Shown here piece by piece: positions 35,279 through 44,305 of a DNA stretch of 64,000 nucleotides. Both the position numbers and the translations under genes were made by a program. The first letter of the stretch is position 1, and each line of letters starts with the position of its first letter. Origin of the DNA: Umbribacter vaginalis (GTDB taxonomy: Bacteria; Actinomycetota; Coriobacteriia; Coriobacteriales; Eggerthellaceae); contig KQ959676.1 of NCBI GenBank assembly GCA_001552935.1, positions 36,323 through 100,322 of the forward strand. Direction: 5' to 3'. Below the pieces are notes generated by a model. The model searched no databases. It had not been told where the DNA came from and saw only the letters and a list, made by a program, of their open reading frames with translations.

Positions 35279-36778
35279 TTACGACATCTGAACAAGCAGT
35301 TCACGGGGTTTTTTCCGCATGAAGATAACGCTGGATACACCAACTGCAGCTGCAATTACTACCAGTGCTAACACATAAGCGCTCAGCGCAACAATAAAAG
35401 AACTGATTGCGCTCGATTGTTGCATAAACAAACTTTCCAGCGGATTGTATGCTGCAACACTGTTTCCGACAACAGCGCTTCCAACATCAAAGGTTGATGG
35501 AGCATGTTCATCAAACGATTGAGCAAAGCCAAGAACGTGCGCTACGATACTCTGCGAAAAGAAGTGCACGCAAACAAATGCAATAAGCGCACTTGGGAGC
35601 GAGAGCAAAATCATCTCCAAGAGTACTTGTGCGCAGATGGTACGCTTAGAATTACCGATAGAAAGCAATATGCCAATTTCTGCAATACGTTCGCGCAGCC
35701 ATAACACTAATACCAGCAATAACACTACAAAACTACCAAGCAACACCGCAGCTAATACAATGCGTACTAATAAACTTACGGCATCGACAGAACTATGAAT
35801 GCTCTCAAATGCAGCGCCACTATCGCGTAGCGTAAACCTACTAAAATCAAGCGGCAAATCCATAAGCTGAGCTTTCAGCTGTTCGAGTGTTTGATAAGGT
35901 GCAGGTGCAATATCAAGTGAAGTCATACGTGCACCACCTGCGGCAACGGTAGATGTATGTTCTGGAGATGTTTGATGGAGCGACGCAGAATCTTCGCCTT
36001 GAGCTACGTTGCTTCCGCTGATCGATGCAGCGCTGCTTCCGCTGATCGGTGTCGTGTTGGCGGCATCGATCGGTGTGGTGTCGCTTCCAGCGCTGGATGT
36101 GTTTTCTGCGCGAACATGCTGCGCATCCTCAAACGATGTAAACATGGTGTTTTCACTTAAATCAGAGGGTGCTCCCGTAAAGCGCTCTTGCCGCTTTCCT
36201 GAAAAGATACCAACGATCGTAAAGCTGTATGGCTGTGCATTTTCACTGCTTTTCATACGAAGTGTCATGCCGCATGAAAGCTTGTTATGGCGTGCAAAGT
36301 CTTCATGCACCATAAGCACATGGCGCTCTTGTGGCATAGGAAAACGACCATCCATAAGCGTAAATGCACTTGAACGAAATAAGGTATGGCGCTCTATATC
36401 ATTGCTGCCATATAACGCTATCTGTGGGAGTGAAGCTACATCAATATCGGTGCGCTCAATTAATTGGCGCTCCAACACAGGTGTTGCTGAAATCAGGGTA
36501 GCCGTAGTACGAAGCTGGGCCGTCAAACGCTCAGGCTCAACCGTATTCAAAACAGCTTGAACATCACGCTCGGTAAACGTGTCTTCTTCATTGTGAAGAC
36601 CAAGGCTTAACGATGCATGCGATGCACGTGCAACATGCGAGCTTATGTGCTCGGTGGCACTCAGCATTCCTATGCACACGTTAAGACATATAAGTACTAC
36701 TACCACAAACGCGCCCAATACCATACTGCGCACTCGTTTGCGGATCAGTGCATACCATGCTCGCTGAAGTACAGACAT
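35279..36778 (-). CDS. FtsX-like (MacB-type) ABC transporter permease with repeat insert
   Basis: 499 residues with the same plan as the 33149-34525 protein: N-terminal helix (SMVLGAFVVVVLICLNVCIGML), extracytoplasmic core (FTLMDGRFPMPQERHVLMVHEDFARHNKLSCGMTLRMK), and C-terminal helices with WLRERIAEIGILLSIGNSKRTICAQVLLEMILLSLPSAL and a closing MRKKPRELLVQ. Residues ~225-257 contain a Ser/Thr/Ile-rich repeat (TTPIDAANTTPISGSSAASISGSN) encoded by 24-bp units, likely an exposed loop. First gene of the three-gene transporter operon, upstream of the ATPase by 87 bp. Confidence 0.9.
   Translation of the reverse strand: MSVLQRAWYALIRKRVRSMVLGAFVVVVLICLNVCIGMLSATEHISSHVARASHASLSLGLHNEEDTFTERDVQAVLNTVEPERLTAQLRTTATLISATPVLERQLIERTDIDVASLPQIALYGSNDIERHTLFRSSAFTLMDGRFPMPQERHVLMVHEDFARHNKLSCGMTLRMKSSENAQPYSFTIVGIFSGKRQERFTGAPSDLSENTMFTSFEDAQHVRAENTSSAGSDTTPIDAANTTPISGSSAASISGSNVAQGEDSASLHQTSPEHTSTVAAGGARMTSLDIAPAPYQTLEQLKAQLMDLPLDFSRFTLRDSGAAFESIHSSVDAVSLLVRIVLAAVLLGSFVVLLLVLVLWLRERIAEIGILLSIGNSKRTICAQVLLEMILLSLPSALIAFVCVHFFSQSIVAHVLGFAQSFDEHAPSTFDVGSAVVGNSVAAYNPLESLFMQQSSAISSFIVALSAYVLALVVIAAAVGVSSVIFMRKKPRELLVQMS
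36011..36106 (-). repeat. Four degenerate 24-bp in-frame repeat units in the permease gene
   Basis: Units at 36011-36034, 36035-36058, 36059-36082 and 36083-36106 share a gcttccgctgatcgatg-like core. The first two are the closest. The unit is eight codons and in frame, so the copy number could vary without breaking the gene. Confidence 0.75.
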
Positions 36779-37048
36779 ATATCATCTTTCTTGTCGTAGA
36801 GGCGCTCTAAGTGACTGCTATCTATAAGCAGTACAGAGCACACGTGCCACCTGCATAAATACTTATTTTCTGCAAGAGCAATAGTAAAAAAAGAAAATTA
36901 AAATTACATGAAAGAAAAAATGAGTTTTTTATACTTCTTTAAGCTACGACAAAACGCTACCACGCGTGCTCCAACATATACGGTATGTTACACATGGTAT
37001 GGTGCGTATGACATTTTGCAAGCAGAAAACCAGCTCGCAGCTATAATA
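36779..37048. other. Intergenic region between L,D-transpeptidase end and permease operon
   Basis: 270 bp with an A/T-rich block (aaaaaaagaaaattaaaattacatg near 36887-36911). The promoter of the permease operon should lie at its left end. No gene, terminator or repeat is clear. Confidence 0.4.
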
Positions 37049-38629
37049 CTAATAATGAACGATAACAGGATCACCTTTACGCACCACATCAAACAATGCA
37101 CTTGCACTTGAAAGTGACAAATTGATACACCCATGACTACCATGCGATTTATACCACGTTCCACCGAAACGCGGTTGCCATGTAGCGTCATGAAAGCCAA
37201 TGGAATTATGTACAAACGACATCCAATAACGCACCGTTACTGACCACTGTTTTTCGCCATCTTTCCAGCTTTCAAGTAGCTGTGGAGATGTGCGATAGTT
37301 AATTTTCCAAGCACCCGGTGGCGTTGCATGCTCACCAGGCTTTCCTGACACAATAGGACTTTCCCACACAAGAGTGCCGTTGTCATAAAAACGCGCATAC
37401 TGTTCAGACAAATCTACATCGATATAGCGATCGCCCCAATCGGGCTTATCAGCACTGAGGGCACACGCAGCTGTTGACGCAAATGGAATTTCAAGCGGCT
37501 CGCCTGTAGCATCCTTAATGCGAGCAATCACATCTTCTATTACCTTATCAATATCAACGCGCCATCCATACGTGCCACCACGAACGCTAATATGCTTACC
37601 ATCAGGACGTGTATAACTGCGTGTAGCACCAACGGTATTAAACGAACTTAATACGCCACGCAATGCCGTGCGCGCCTTCTCATCACTAAACTGTATACCA
37701 TCAGCATCAAAGGTTATCATTTCTCCTTGTAACTTACGCGAGACCGTATAAAACGGCTTACCGTTTGCCGTAAGGACAATGTCGTGCGCAATCATCGCAT
37801 TCGCTTGTTCACACGTACGCTGCAGCGTTTCATTGTTGGCTGTTATAGCAGGGGCGATGGTATCTGATGCATCTAAGGTAACGCTCTGCTCAAGCTTATC
37901 GAGCGCTTGAAGAATTTTTTGCACCACACGGCTTGTATCTAATGCCGTTCCTGGCTGCTCTTTTTCTATGTGAAAATGCTGTTGATCATCGTTAAAAACG
38001 ATATATGCATCGCGCGGCAGGCGTTGCGTTTTGTTATAGCGTTCGATCTTTGAAGCTACTACTTGCGTTAATGCGTCTTGATCGGCTTTTGCTTGCAAGA
38101 GTGATGAATAATCGTAGTGTCCTGCTATAAGTGCGTACGGCCACATCCACGCAGCTTGTCTGTGATGCATTTCTTTTACAATATGTTGTGCATCGATGCG
38201 TAAATTCATATCGCGCGTTGTAATTGTTTCGTGAAACCCATCGGCGCTAAGAGCAATCTCATACGCGTTAAACGCATCATTAAGCGCTTGTTCGAGTTGA
38301 GTGTCTGACTTAAGCGATGCATCGATAAACGCTATTCGTGTGCGCGGAAAAAACAAAGAAGAAAACAAAATAATGCCTGCTACATATAACACAAGCAGAA
38401 CAATACCGATGCTTATCCAAGCAATAGCAGCTTTCTTGTGGCGCGCACGAGGTGTAACAGAGCTCTGTGCGCGCGTAGTAGACGCCTCATGTGCAGTGAC
38501 CGATGATGATTGCGCATTGTGCTTATGCGCACTTTTGACATCAGAAGACACGTGAGTGCTTGCTGCATGCTTACTGCCTGCAGATTTATGTTTTCCTTCA
38601 CGAGAATTTCGTTTGCCGAACAGCCCCAT
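37049..38629 (-). CDS. Membrane-anchored L,D-transpeptidase (YkuD domain)
   Basis: 526 residues from ATG 38629 (GAGG 8 nt upstream). A long polar cytoplasmic N-terminus rich in Lys/His/Ser is followed by one transmembrane helix (KAAIAWISIGIVLLVLYVAGIILF), then a ~260-residue region resembling the putative peptidoglycan-binding/YoaR-like domain found before YkuD domains (VDIDKVIEDVIARI; FDADGIQFSDEKARTAL). The catalytic YkuD domain is C-terminal (IDVDLSEQYARFYDNGTLVWESPIVSGKPGEHATPPG; YWMSFVHNSIGFHD; SHGSHGCINLS with the active Cys). It forms 3-3 cross-links in peptidoglycan. Monocistronic. The upstream 38630-38879 space shows no further gene. Confidence 0.93.
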   Translation of the reverse strand: MGLFGKRNSREGKHKSAGSKHAASTHVSSDVKSAHKHNAQSSSVTAHEASTTRAQSSVTPRARHKKAAIAWISIGIVLLVLYVAGIILFSSLFFPRTRIAFIDASLKSDTQLEQALNDAFNAYEIALSADGFHETITTRDMNLRIDAQHIVKEMHHRQAAWMWPYALIAGHYDYSSLLQAKADQDALTQVVASKIERYNKTQRLPRDAYIVFNDDQQHFHIEKEQPGTALDTSRVVQKILQALDKLEQSVTLDASDTIAPAITANNETLQRTCEQANAMIAHDIVLTANGKPFYTVSRKLQGEMITFDADGIQFSDEKARTALRGVLSSFNTVGATRSYTRPDGKHISVRGGTYGWRVDIDKVIEDVIARIKDATGEPLEIPFASTAACALSADKPDWGDRYIDVDLSEQYARFYDNGTLVWESPIVSGKPGEHATPPGAWKINYRTSPQLLESWKDGEKQWSVTVRYWMSFVHNSIGFHDATWQPRFGGTWYKSHGSHGCINLSLSSASALFDVVRKGDPVIVHY

Positions 38630-38879
38630 ATATGCATGACCTCTACTTACATAGCTTCGTGCTCTACCGTACAAAAGTATTATATACCACAGCACATGCT
38701 TGTAAGTACTTCAACATAAACCATCGTGTTACAAACGTATAGGTATAGCCTCGTTATTCATTCCAAAGAATCGGTTTTTACTGCTAGGGTATCAACCAAT
38801 TTACAAAGCTGTTTACACCCTTGTATAGGCGCGCTCTCTTGTTCAAGATTGGACGGTACTGCAGCCCTTACATCATGTG

Positions 38880-41045
38880 CTACCTTAGCACAGCGTCAGT
38901 AGCACGCCCATGCGTCACTTTGGATACAGATGCAGTCGTAGCCTCATGCGCCACTTTGGATACAGCTTCGCGTACGGCTGTAGCTTCATGTTCAACTGGT
39001 GACTCATTTGGTGGTGCAATCTCAGGCGCAGGTGAAGCCTTATGTTCTGCTTGGCTTATTGGCTCAGCGTTGTTATTTGTTTCAGCTGTGCGCTTATTTT
39101 CTCGTTTGAAATGGTCTAACTTTTCTTTCATGTTATATGATTTTCCATGTACTTCAATAGTACCATCATTATTAAAGCACATGCCTTGCAATGAACAAGG
39201 AGGGAGCTCCAACTTAAGAGTATCAAACTGATCAGACGTAATGCCATATTGTTTACATACTTCGTCTTTTATAGCATCAGAGGACTTTTCTGACACTGCA
39301 GCAACCTGAACAGGCTTAACGTGCGTATCTTGAGGAAGCGTTGTGAGTACAGCAGGTGCTCCTGTATCATAGTACGCAACATAAAAACCTTGTAAGTCAC
39401 CGATTTCTTTAAAGATGTGCGTAATGTGTCTTTGTGTAGCCTGATTGTTTACCAACGCATGGTATTCATACTCGTAATCGGCAGGAAGCGTCCACGTATC
39501 AGCATGTTCGACGCGATACTTCAACGTTGCAACAACATCACGTGCACTAAATCCGTGAAAGTCGGATGGATACGACTTAGCAAACTGGATAATATCACGA
39601 ATTGCATGACTGTGCGCATGTCGCTCTCCTGCAAGATGATAGACGTAAAATGTTTGTTGGTCTTTGTCAAAAAAGCGCATATATTTACAATCTTCCCAGG
39701 GCATTTTATCGAGAGGAACAATATTTTTTGCTTCTACTGAATCGTAGGTAAATACTTCATCATTATTAAGAGGTTTCAGTGGTTGTGTATGCGTGCCTAA
39801 GTATTCGCCAATTTTTATATGAGGATATAATGCGCTGGGGTCAGTAAATGTTACACGCTCTTCGCCGTTTTTATAATAAATATGCCAGTGATCTTCATGC
39901 CTTAAAATTTTAACGACTTCGTTTTCATCAGCGGCTGCATGAGGAAATGTTCCTTGACTATCTCCAGTTGACGAACCATTTTCCTGCGGAGTGTTCGGTG
40001 TATCAGATGAGCTGTTGGTCGTGCCAGGAACGCTTTGTGGAGTAGAATGTTCATCACCAAGAGGCGAATGTGTTCCCGTTCCCGCTGATGAATGGTGCGA
40101 ACCAACATACGTACCGATACGTATCCCTGGAAATATCGCCTGAGGATTATCATACGTAATCACTTCCTCACCTGCGGCTGTATAACAATGATAGTGATCA
40201 GCATGCTGTAATATTTTTGTAATGGGCATCTGCGCTAATTCAGAAAGCTTTACCACACGCACAAACGATAAACCCAAAGGGTTGTTAGCATTACTTGCGT
40301 CATTTGAGTGTGCTCCTTGTTGTGCTGCAGACGATGCGTCTTTGAGATCTGCTTGCGCAGATGGCATGCCATCGGGGGAATTCAGCTCGCTTTCGCTCGG
40401 TGTATCAGCAGCAAAACCCTGATCAGCTGTATTGTAGTCAGCTTGCACGCTGCCATGGCTTCCAGTATACGTTCCAATGGGAATATGTGGATATAAAGCC
40501 GATGGATTGGCGTAGGTGATAAATTCTTTTCCTGTATTCGTAAATATATGATAGTGGTCGCCGTGTTTAAGAATTTTCACTACATGAACTGCCATATTTT
40601 GCAATGTAGCACGTGATACTACCGAAGCAGTATTCGACAAATCACTTGCTTGTGTTGCCTTTGTTGGGTCGGAATACGTAATAATTTCACGTCCGTCTTT
40701 GGTAAATACATGCCAGTGATCTCCGTGTTTTATTATTTTTACAATTTCACTTGATGCCACTTTTTCAGCATCAAGCAATACCGTCGTGCTCGTATCAGCA
40801 GCATAAGCACTTGTTTTATCCTGAAATGCCTCAGTATTATAAGAAAGCGCGCCCTTTGATGCATAGACATTTGACAGCTCCGCTGCAGACAAATTACCTG
40901 CAACGTTAGACATGTCTGCTTGATGAGGTAGTATGCTACACGCAGGAAGCGTTATAAGAACGCAAGCGCACAGCGCGCCAGCAGCAAATGACGTCATTTT
41001 CGTCGTACGTTTCATATTCATATGGTTCATATTCGTGTGTTTCAT
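38880..41045 (-). CDS. Large histidine-triad (Pht-like) zinc-binding lipoprotein
   Basis: 721 residues from ATG 41045. The N-terminus has a signal peptide with lipobox-like LPAC (Cys36). Four HxxHxH triads follow: HGDHWH (107-112), HGDHYH (161-166), HADHYH (281-286), HEDHWH (383-388). Each sits in a repeat of the form VVKILxHxDHYHxxxxxGxExITYxDPxAL, the last three with a trailing PxIxIGxYxGxH. A fifth His-rich site (HAHSH, 476-480) lies in a C-terminal domain, and the last ~80 residues are low-complexity. This is the architecture of streptococcal histidine-triad proteins, which bind zinc at the surface and pass it to the uptake system. The start codon overlaps the znuB stop (ATGA), and the AAGGAAA site lies in znuB. 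Confidence 0.88.
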   Translation of the reverse strand: MKHTNMNHMNMKRTTKMTSFAAGALCACVLITLPACSILPHQADMSNVAGNLSAAELSNVYASKGALSYNTEAFQDKTSAYAADTSTTVLLDAEKVASSEIVKIIKHGDHWHVFTKDGREIITYSDPTKATQASDLSNTASVVSRATLQNMAVHVVKILKHGDHYHIFTNTGKEFITYANPSALYPHIPIGTYTGSHGSVQADYNTADQGFAADTPSESELNSPDGMPSAQADLKDASSAAQQGAHSNDASNANNPLGLSFVRVVKLSELAQMPITKILQHADHYHCYTAAGEEVITYDNPQAIFPGIRIGTYVGSHHSSAGTGTHSPLGDEHSTPQSVPGTTNSSSDTPNTPQENGSSTGDSQGTFPHAAADENEVVKILRHEDHWHIYYKNGEERVTFTDPSALYPHIKIGEYLGTHTQPLKPLNNDEVFTYDSVEAKNIVPLDKMPWEDCKYMRFFDKDQQTFYVYHLAGERHAHSHAIRDIIQFAKSYPSDFHGFSARDVVATLKYRVEHADTWTLPADYEYEYHALVNNQATQRHITHIFKEIGDLQGFYVAYYDTGAPAVLTTLPQDTHVKPVQVAAVSEKSSDAIKDEVCKQYGITSDQFDTLKLELPPCSLQGMCFNNDGTIEVHGKSYNMKEKLDHFKRENKRTAETNNNAEPISQAEHKASPAPEIAPPNESPVEHEATAVREAVSKVAHEATTASVSKVTHGRATDAVLR

Positions 41046-41833
41046 GATAATTTCCTTTTCAAAACAAGCGTAATAACTAATACAACAACAGCGAGCAATA
41101 CAATTACCGAGCCAGGCTTTAAATTTCCATAATATGAAATGCATAAACCGCAGTACACAAAGGCAAGCGAAAATGCTATTCCACCGAGCAAAACACTTCG
41201 ATACGTGCGAAACAATTGCATAGCGCACAGTGTTGGAATAACAAGCAACGAGGACACAATAAGCGATCCGATAGTTTTTGCTGCAAGCGAAATAGACGCC
41301 GCAACAAGCAGTGAAAATACAAACGCTAATACGCGCTCATTAATACCAAGAAATTGAGCTGCAACGCTATCAAATGTTGCTAAATACAAACGAGTAGCGA
41401 TAATGCGATATGCGATGCAAACGAGTGCTGATATAACAATCACGAGGTAAAACTCGGTATCGGAAATAGTGACAATCGAACCAAACAGAAATGATGTTAC
41501 CTGCGCGCCGTTTCCTGCAAATCCTGTAAAAATACCAGCACAGCCAATTGCAAACGCTAACACAACAACCGTAGAAATCTCCTGGTAGGCTGGTAATTTA
41601 TCGCTTATTGCCTGCACGCTTAAAACACCAATAATACAAGCGATTACCGAGCCCAGCAACGGATGAAACCCAAAGCATAATCCCGCAGCAACACCTGCAA
41701 GTGATGCGTGAGCAAGCGTATCACCCATTTGAGAAAGGCGCTTGAGTGTTACGGGAAGTCCCACCAGAGGCAACAAAATAGCTAGGATACTTCCAACAAT
41801 AAAAGCGCGTTGCATAAACTCAAACTCAAACAT
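41042..41833 (-). CDS. znuB: Zinc/manganese ABC transporter permease (ZnuB-like)
   Basis: A 263-residue ABC-3 family permease with about eight helices: MQRAFIVGSILAILLPLVGLPVTLKRLSQMGDTLAHASLAGVAAG (family opening), the VTSFLFGSIVTISDTEF segment, and INERVLAFVFSLLVAASISLAAKTIGSLIVSSLLVIPTLCAMQL near the end. It overlaps the ATPase gene by 8 bp at its start and the histidine-triad gene by 4 bp at its end. This tight coupling, and the histidine-rich partner, favour zinc over manganese or iron as substrate. Confidence 0.92.
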   Translation of the reverse strand: MFEFEFMQRAFIVGSILAILLPLVGLPVTLKRLSQMGDTLAHASLAGVAAGLCFGFHPLLGSVIACIIGVLSVQAISDKLPAYQEISTVVVLAFAIGCAGIFTGFAGNGAQVTSFLFGSIVTISDTEFYLVIVISALVCIAYRIIATRLYLATFDSVAAQFLGINERVLAFVFSLLVAASISLAAKTIGSLIVSSLLVIPTLCAMQLFRTYRSVLLGGIAFSLAFVYCGLCISYYGNLKPGSVIVLLAVVVLVITLVLKRKLS

Positions 41834-42890
41834 GGCGCGCCACCCGCTTTTTACAATCTACCTGTTTGTCCTGTTTAATCTGCTCTGCTGGCGAAATCTG
41901 ATCAGCTGGCGAAATCTTTTCTGCTGGTGAAATCTTTTCTGCTAACCGATCCTGTTCAATATCGCCATCTTTTTGAAGCAAGGCATCTTTTTGAAGCAAG
42001 GTATCCTGTTCGGGCAGATTATTCTGAGTAAGCTGCTTAATGTGCATATTTTCAATACGATACAGCTGAGTTGCATACGCGCGCACCTCATCTACATGGT
42101 GCGTTACGATAAGCACAGCCATACCGTCTGAACAACAACGAGACAAATGTTTCATAATCACAGCACTTGACTGAGCGTCGATACCTGACGTTGGCTCGTC
42201 AAGTACCAAAAATTGCGGATTTTTCAACAAAGCAAGCAATAATGCTAAACGCTGTAATTGTCCACCCGACAACTCTCGCAGCGTCGATTTCACCACAGCA
42301 TTCAACTGAAATTCATCAAGCAGCGAACTTGCTCGCTGAAATACCTGTTCACCAAAACCAAACAAGCGCGTTTTCTTCAAATACGAACAATGCTTATGAA
42401 TAACCTCCTCTACTGTCGTAGGAAATATGCGATACGCTTGAAAATTGCTTTGCGATACATAGGAAATGCGGCTGCGCTGCTGGATCGACGCTCCCGTTTC
42501 ACCAAAAAGCCTGATTGTGCCTTGCTGCGGTGTTAACAATCCAAGCACTAATGCAAGCAGCGTTGTTTTGCCGGCTCCGTTTGCACCCATCAGCGCTACG
42601 AAATTCCCACGATGAATGCAAAGATGTGCACCCTGCAAAATAGCGCGCGTGTCGCCACCCGATTGCGCCGCATAGGAAAAGGACACATCGTCCATCGCAA
42701 GCACTTCATCACGCGATGCATGAAGCGTATACGTATCGGCCTTTGAACAGCACGACTGCTTGCTTGTGCGTGCATCCACTGTTCCACTGAAATAAGCGCA
42801 CTTAGCTTGCAGAAAATCTGCTTGCAGTGCACTTTTCAATAGATTGCTGGGTAATAAAGAAGCTTTAATCATTGCGCTTCCTTTACACAA
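41826..42890 (-). CDS. znuC: Zinc ABC transporter ATP-binding protein with repetitive C-terminal tail (ZnuC-like)
   Basis: A 354-residue ATPase, long for this family (~250). The nucleotide-binding domain includes MDDVSFSYAAQS, Walker A GANGAGKTTLLALVLGLLTPQQG, ISYVSQSNFQAYRIFPTTVEEVI, signature LRELSGGQLQRLALLLAL, Walker B FLVLDEPTSGID and VLIVTHHVDEVRAYATQLYRI. About 55 residues precede it with no known domain. After the domain comes a ~70-residue tail of 6-residue repeats (LLQKDA and AEKISP types) encoded by 18-bp tandem units. It overlaps znuA by 8 bp and znuB by 8 bp. Confidence 0.92.
   Translation of the reverse strand: MCKGSAMIKASLLPSNLLKSALQADFLQAKCAYFSGTVDARTSKQSCCSKADTYTLHASRDEVLAMDDVSFSYAAQSGGDTRAILQGAHLCIHRGNFVALMGANGAGKTTLLALVLGLLTPQQGTIRLFGETGASIQQRSRISYVSQSNFQAYRIFPTTVEEVIHKHCSYLKKTRLFGFGEQVFQRASSLLDEFQLNAVVKSTLRELSGGQLQRLALLLALLKNPQFLVLDEPTSGIDAQSSAVIMKHLSRCCSDGMAVLIVTHHVDEVRAYATQLYRIENMHIKQLTQNNLPEQDTLLQKDALLQKDGDIEQDRLAEKISPAEKISPADQISPAEQIKQDKQVDCKKRVARHV
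41887..42002 (-). repeat. Two sets of 18-bp in-frame tandem repeats in the znuC tail
   Basis: Set one: 41887-41904, 41905-41922, 41923-41940 and a decayed 41941-41958, with gctggygaaatc as the common start. Set two: 41967-41984 and 41985-42002, identical except the last base. All units are six codons and remain in frame. Confidence 0.85.
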
Positions 42891-43875
42891 ACGATTCCAT
42901 TAAAGCATGCAAGTTTCGCTTCATCAGTTCTAAATAACCAGCGTTCACATCGTCTTCGCTTAAATGCTCCATTGTGAAGAGCGTTGATGTGTGGGCACCC
43001 GTTGTTCGCGCGAGCGTTTGTGCTACTTTTGGCGTTGCGCTTCCTTCAAAGAAGATCGTAGTGATGTTGTGCGCCTTTACGAATTCGGCAATTTTAGCAA
43101 GCTGAGCTGCGCTTGGCTCGTTATCAGGAGAAATACCAGTCACTGCCACTTGAGTAAGCCCGTAATCGCGTGCAAGATAATTAAATGCAGCGTGCGACGC
43201 TACAAAATATCGCTTTTCAGCTGGCACGGTGCGCAACTGATCTGCAAACTGCTTGTCAAGTTCCTCAAATTCAGCGCGTGCTTGCTGGTAATTTTCCTGA
43301 TAAAACGCGGCATGAGCACTATCGAGCGCACAAAACTTTTTGCACAGCGTATCAAGCTGTTCAAGTGCGTTTTTAATGCTCAGCCACGTATGAGGATTAA
43401 CGCTTGAATGGTCTCCTGGTTTTGCATCTTTGTTTTGAAGAAGCGTTAAACCCTGCGAAAGATCTAAAAATCGCTCGTCGTGGTGCATGCTCTCTTTAAG
43501 CTGCGGAATAAACGTTTCCATGCCAGCGCCGTTATAGATAATTAAATCGGCTTTGGTAAGGCGCGCCATATCTGCTGTTTTTAGTTCAAAATCGTGAGGC
43601 TCTTGGTTGCCTTGGATAATAGTGCGTACATCCCAGCTATCCTTTACAATCCGCTTAGTAAGATCGTATACAGGAAAAAAACTGGTATATACTACAGGCT
43701 TTGAAGTGTGTACAGCATCAGCGCCTGTTGGTGATGTCTGCTTTTGATTACTTTGATCAGATGGGGTGCTGCATGATACAAGTGCGCACGCACAGGCGAT
43801 GATGCAAGCAAGAAAAACTACCCGACAAGCTGCTGCTATCGATCGCGCTCTTTTACTGCCTAATAAACTGTTCAT
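42883..43875 (-). CDS. znuA: Zinc ABC transporter substrate-binding lipoprotein (ZnuA-like)
   Basis: A 330-residue cluster A-I binding protein. The signal peptide has a lipobox (ALVSCS). VYTSFFPVYDLTKRIVKDSWDVRTIIQGNQEPHDFELKTADMARL gives the first metal-ligand His (EPHDFE), VNPHTWLS the second, FVASHAAFNYLARDYGL the third, and TIFFEGSATPKVAQTLARTTGAHTSTL the acidic region. There is no long His-rich loop inside ZnuA itself; the histidine-triad lipoprotein downstream may supply that function. First gene of the operon, with a promoter and inverted repeat upstream. Confidence 0.93.
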   Translation of the reverse strand: MNSLLGSKRARSIAAACRVVFLACIIACACALVSCSTPSDQSNQKQTSPTGADAVHTSKPVVYTSFFPVYDLTKRIVKDSWDVRTIIQGNQEPHDFELKTADMARLTKADLIIYNGAGMETFIPQLKESMHHDERFLDLSQGLTLLQNKDAKPGDHSSVNPHTWLSIKNALEQLDTLCKKFCALDSAHAAFYQENYQQARAEFEELDKQFADQLRTVPAEKRYFVASHAAFNYLARDYGLTQVAVTGISPDNEPSAAQLAKIAEFVKAHNITTIFFEGSATPKVAQTLARTTGAHTSTLFTMEHLSEDDVNAGYLELMKRNLHALMESFV

Positions 43876-44305
43876 TATGTATTCCCTTCCTCAACACAAA
43901 TCCTAAGCACTGGATGCTTCGGTGTTGAAGGTAAGTATACATAAATTGATAAGTGAATTGAATTTGAATTTCATTTTAATATTCAATTACATGAATTATT
44001 CAAGAAACACAATGTAACATAACTATGAGCAAGCGATTATGCACGGGTCACATTCCTTGCTCAGCTTAATGTACCAATTATCTGGCTGTAAAAGAGTAGG
44101 CGTAATATGCTGCAGCACATAATATTCGCAGCTGATCAATATACTTTTCATAAAGCTTGCATAACTGCCATGTTGCTTATCAATGGAACAAATTCACTGC
44201 ACGAATGGCACAAATCCACTGCAAAGCGTGACAGCTACGCATAACACTCGTCATATAACACGAGCGTGAACTCACTTTACTTGTTGTATTGTTTTGGGTT
44301 TCGGA
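43876..44305. promoter_or_regulatory. znu promoter region with inverted repeat over the -35
   Basis: On the minus strand, -10 TATACT corresponds to 43934-43939 and -35 TTCAAT to 43957-43962 (17 bp apart). An inverted repeat AATTGAAT (43956-43963) and ATTCAATT (43981-43988), with 17-bp spacing and further TTGAAT/TTTCA repetitions inside, covers the -35. This looks like the site of a metal-dependent repressor such as Zur, AdcR or a DtxR-type protein; I cannot tell which. The rest of the 430-bp space contains no gene. Confidence 0.5.
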
